A DNA stretch of 6,671 nucleotides from Candidatus Aminicenantota bacterium. GTDB taxonomy: Bacteria; Acidobacteriota; Aminicenantia; Aminicenantales; Aminicenantaceae. Within the stretch, counting starts at the first letter, position 1, and each line of letters starts with the position of its first letter. Positions 5,728-6,671 of this stretch are shown here, in pieces. The notes below the pieces were generated by a model. The model was not told where the DNA came from. It ran no database searches and was given only the letters and a program-made list of their open reading frames with translations. The stretch spans positions 1 through 6,671 of the forward strand of contig JAUWTR010000097.1 in the NCBI GenBank assembly GCA_030614645.1, in the 5' to 3' direction. The translations under genes were made by a program, and so were the position numbers.

Positions 5728-6671
5728 ATGAAAAACAGAAAACTAGTATTATATTTATTTATTATATTCAGCATAATACTTTCTACCGGATACACCCAAA
5801 CCAAATTTCAAAAAAAATTGCGCCCTCGCTACAGAACTCACCCGTATCATCAAAAAATACGCCAATTGAACGATGGTCTTCCCCTGCATAAAAAACCCCA
5901 AAAATATGTAGAAGATCAGATCCTGGTAAAATTCAAACCTTCTGTGAAATCCCAAAGCATTGAGACTACTCTGGCTATTTACAATTCAAAGCTGTTGAAA
6001 AAGATAGCGGTCGGGAATATTTATCAACTCCAGATCCCGGAAGGAACTACTGTAAAAGAAATGGTTTACACTATGAGCCAAAATGCTTATATAGACTATG
6101 TCGGGCCCAATTTCATTGCTCATATCACTGTCACTCCCAATGATACTTTTTTTGACTATCAATATGCCCTATATAATTCCGGCCAGGACATAGGCGTTCC
6201 CGGAAGCCCTCAGGGAAAAAACAGAGCTGATATCAAAGCAACAGCAGCCTGGGAAGAAAGCAAGGGAGTCGCAGAAGTCATCATTGCAATCATTGACACC
6301 GGTGTTGACCTGAAGCATCCGGATCTGGTAAACAAAATGATATCCAGCGGGCGTGATTTCGTAAATGATGATTTTAACGCAACCGATGATAACAGCCACG
6401 GTACTTTTGTAGCAGGAATAGCAGCTGCAGAGACTAACAATAATGAAGGGGTTGCCGGAGTTGCCTGGAACTGCAAAATTTTACCGATCAAATGTGCAGA
6501 TGATAAAGGCTGGAGTTGGAACAGCCAGCTCATCGAAGGGATATATTGGGCTGTAGATAACAATGCCTCAGTCATTAACATAAGTATAGGGGGACCCGAT
6601 ACGGATCCACTCCTTAAAGATGCTTTGAAATACGCTTTTGACAATAATGTGGTAGTAGTAGCAGCAGCAGG
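5728..6671 (+). CDS. Secreted subtilisin-like (S8) serine protease precursor, 3'-truncated
   Basis: The frame is open from the ATG at 5728 to the window end: 314 residues, with the C-terminus missing. GGAGA (5718-5722) sits 5 nt upstream. Residues 1-23 look like a signal peptide; 26-59 form a very basic segment. Residues about 60-135 (YVEDQILVKFKPSVKSQ onward) resemble the fervidolysin/I9-type inhibitory propeptide. The catalytic domain follows: the Asp motif IIAIIDTGVDLKHPDL (Asp190), the His motif DNSHGTFVAGIAA (His224), then VINISIGG and VVVVAAAG just before the oxyanion Asn. The catalytic Ser lies beyond the window. The protease should be exported, cleave off its propeptide and act in the periplasm, on the surface or outside. 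A long C-terminal extension or sorting domain is possible but not visible. Family assignment is firm; the substrate is unknown. Confidence 0.93.
   Translation, partial: MKNRKLVLYLFIIFSIILSTGYTQTKFQKKLRPRYRTHPYHQKIRQLNDGLPLHKKPQKYVEDQILVKFKPSVKSQSIETTLAIYNSKLLKKIAVGNIYQLQIPEGTTVKEMVYTMSQNAYIDYVGPNFIAHITVTPNDTFFDYQYALYNSGQDIGVPGSPQGKNRADIKATAAWEESKGVAEVIIAIIDTGVDLKHPDLVNKMISSGRDFVNDDFNATDDNSHGTFVAGIAAAETNNNEGVAGVAWNCKILPIKCADDKGWSWNSQLIEGIYWAVDNNASVINISIGGPDTDPLLKDALKYAFDNNVVVVAAA

Noticed and set aside
6210..6644. 144-codon - strand frame opposite the S8 protease
   Set aside because: It lies wholly antisense to the catalytic domain; the + strand holds the conserved Asp and His motifs.

Overview
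The window looks like a piece of chromosome from an AT-rich Gram-negative, probably anaerobic bacterium. The Gram-negative call rests on a BamD-type lipoprotein followed by a predicted outer-membrane beta-barrel protein. The anaerobic lean rests on a membrane-anchored iron-sulfur protein of the heterodisulfide-reductase/EtfAB:quinone-oxidoreductase type. The gene mix would fit an uncultured lineage such as Aminicenantes/Acidobacteriota-like or deltaproteobacterial relatives, but that is a guess: nothing here fixes the taxon. All recognised genes are on the + strand.

Region 1 (1-1500) is the 3' part of a fused redox protein. It has the tail of a NarI-like haem-binding membrane domain, two 4Fe-4S ferredoxin motifs and two CCG (DUF224) domains. 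Such proteins typically pass electrons between a soluble partner (for example EtfAB) and the quinone pool. The first CCG domain has Gly where the second Cys of its CxxC motif would be expected.

Region 2 (1501-1824) has no convincing protein gene. It is the most unusual stretch. A block of about 160 nt at 54% G+C (counted over 1561-1720) lies next to DNA of about 26% G+C (1721-1800). It folds on paper into a 23-position closing helix, a symmetric GAA/GAA internal loop, a further helix, a central stem-loop and a perfect 12-bp hairpin. Two further hairpins precede it. It is either a structured non-coding RNA or a folded repeat of the MITE/REP kind. I could not match it to a known RNA family.

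Region 3 (1825 to the window end) is a tightly packed set of six genes: a membrane-anchored three-PASTA protein, ribulose-phosphate 3-epimerase (rpe), an NAD-dependent nucleotide-sugar epimerase, bamD, a beta-barrel-like protein and a secreted S8 (subtilisin-like) protease cut by the window end. The first four genes overlap at TAATG or ATGA junctions, and the later ones are 9 and 18 nt apart, so they are very likely cotranscribed. Most products serve the envelope (peptidoglycan-associated PASTA, sugar-nucleotide supply, outer-membrane assembly, an outer-membrane protein, a secreted protease). Rpe is the one central-metabolism enzyme.
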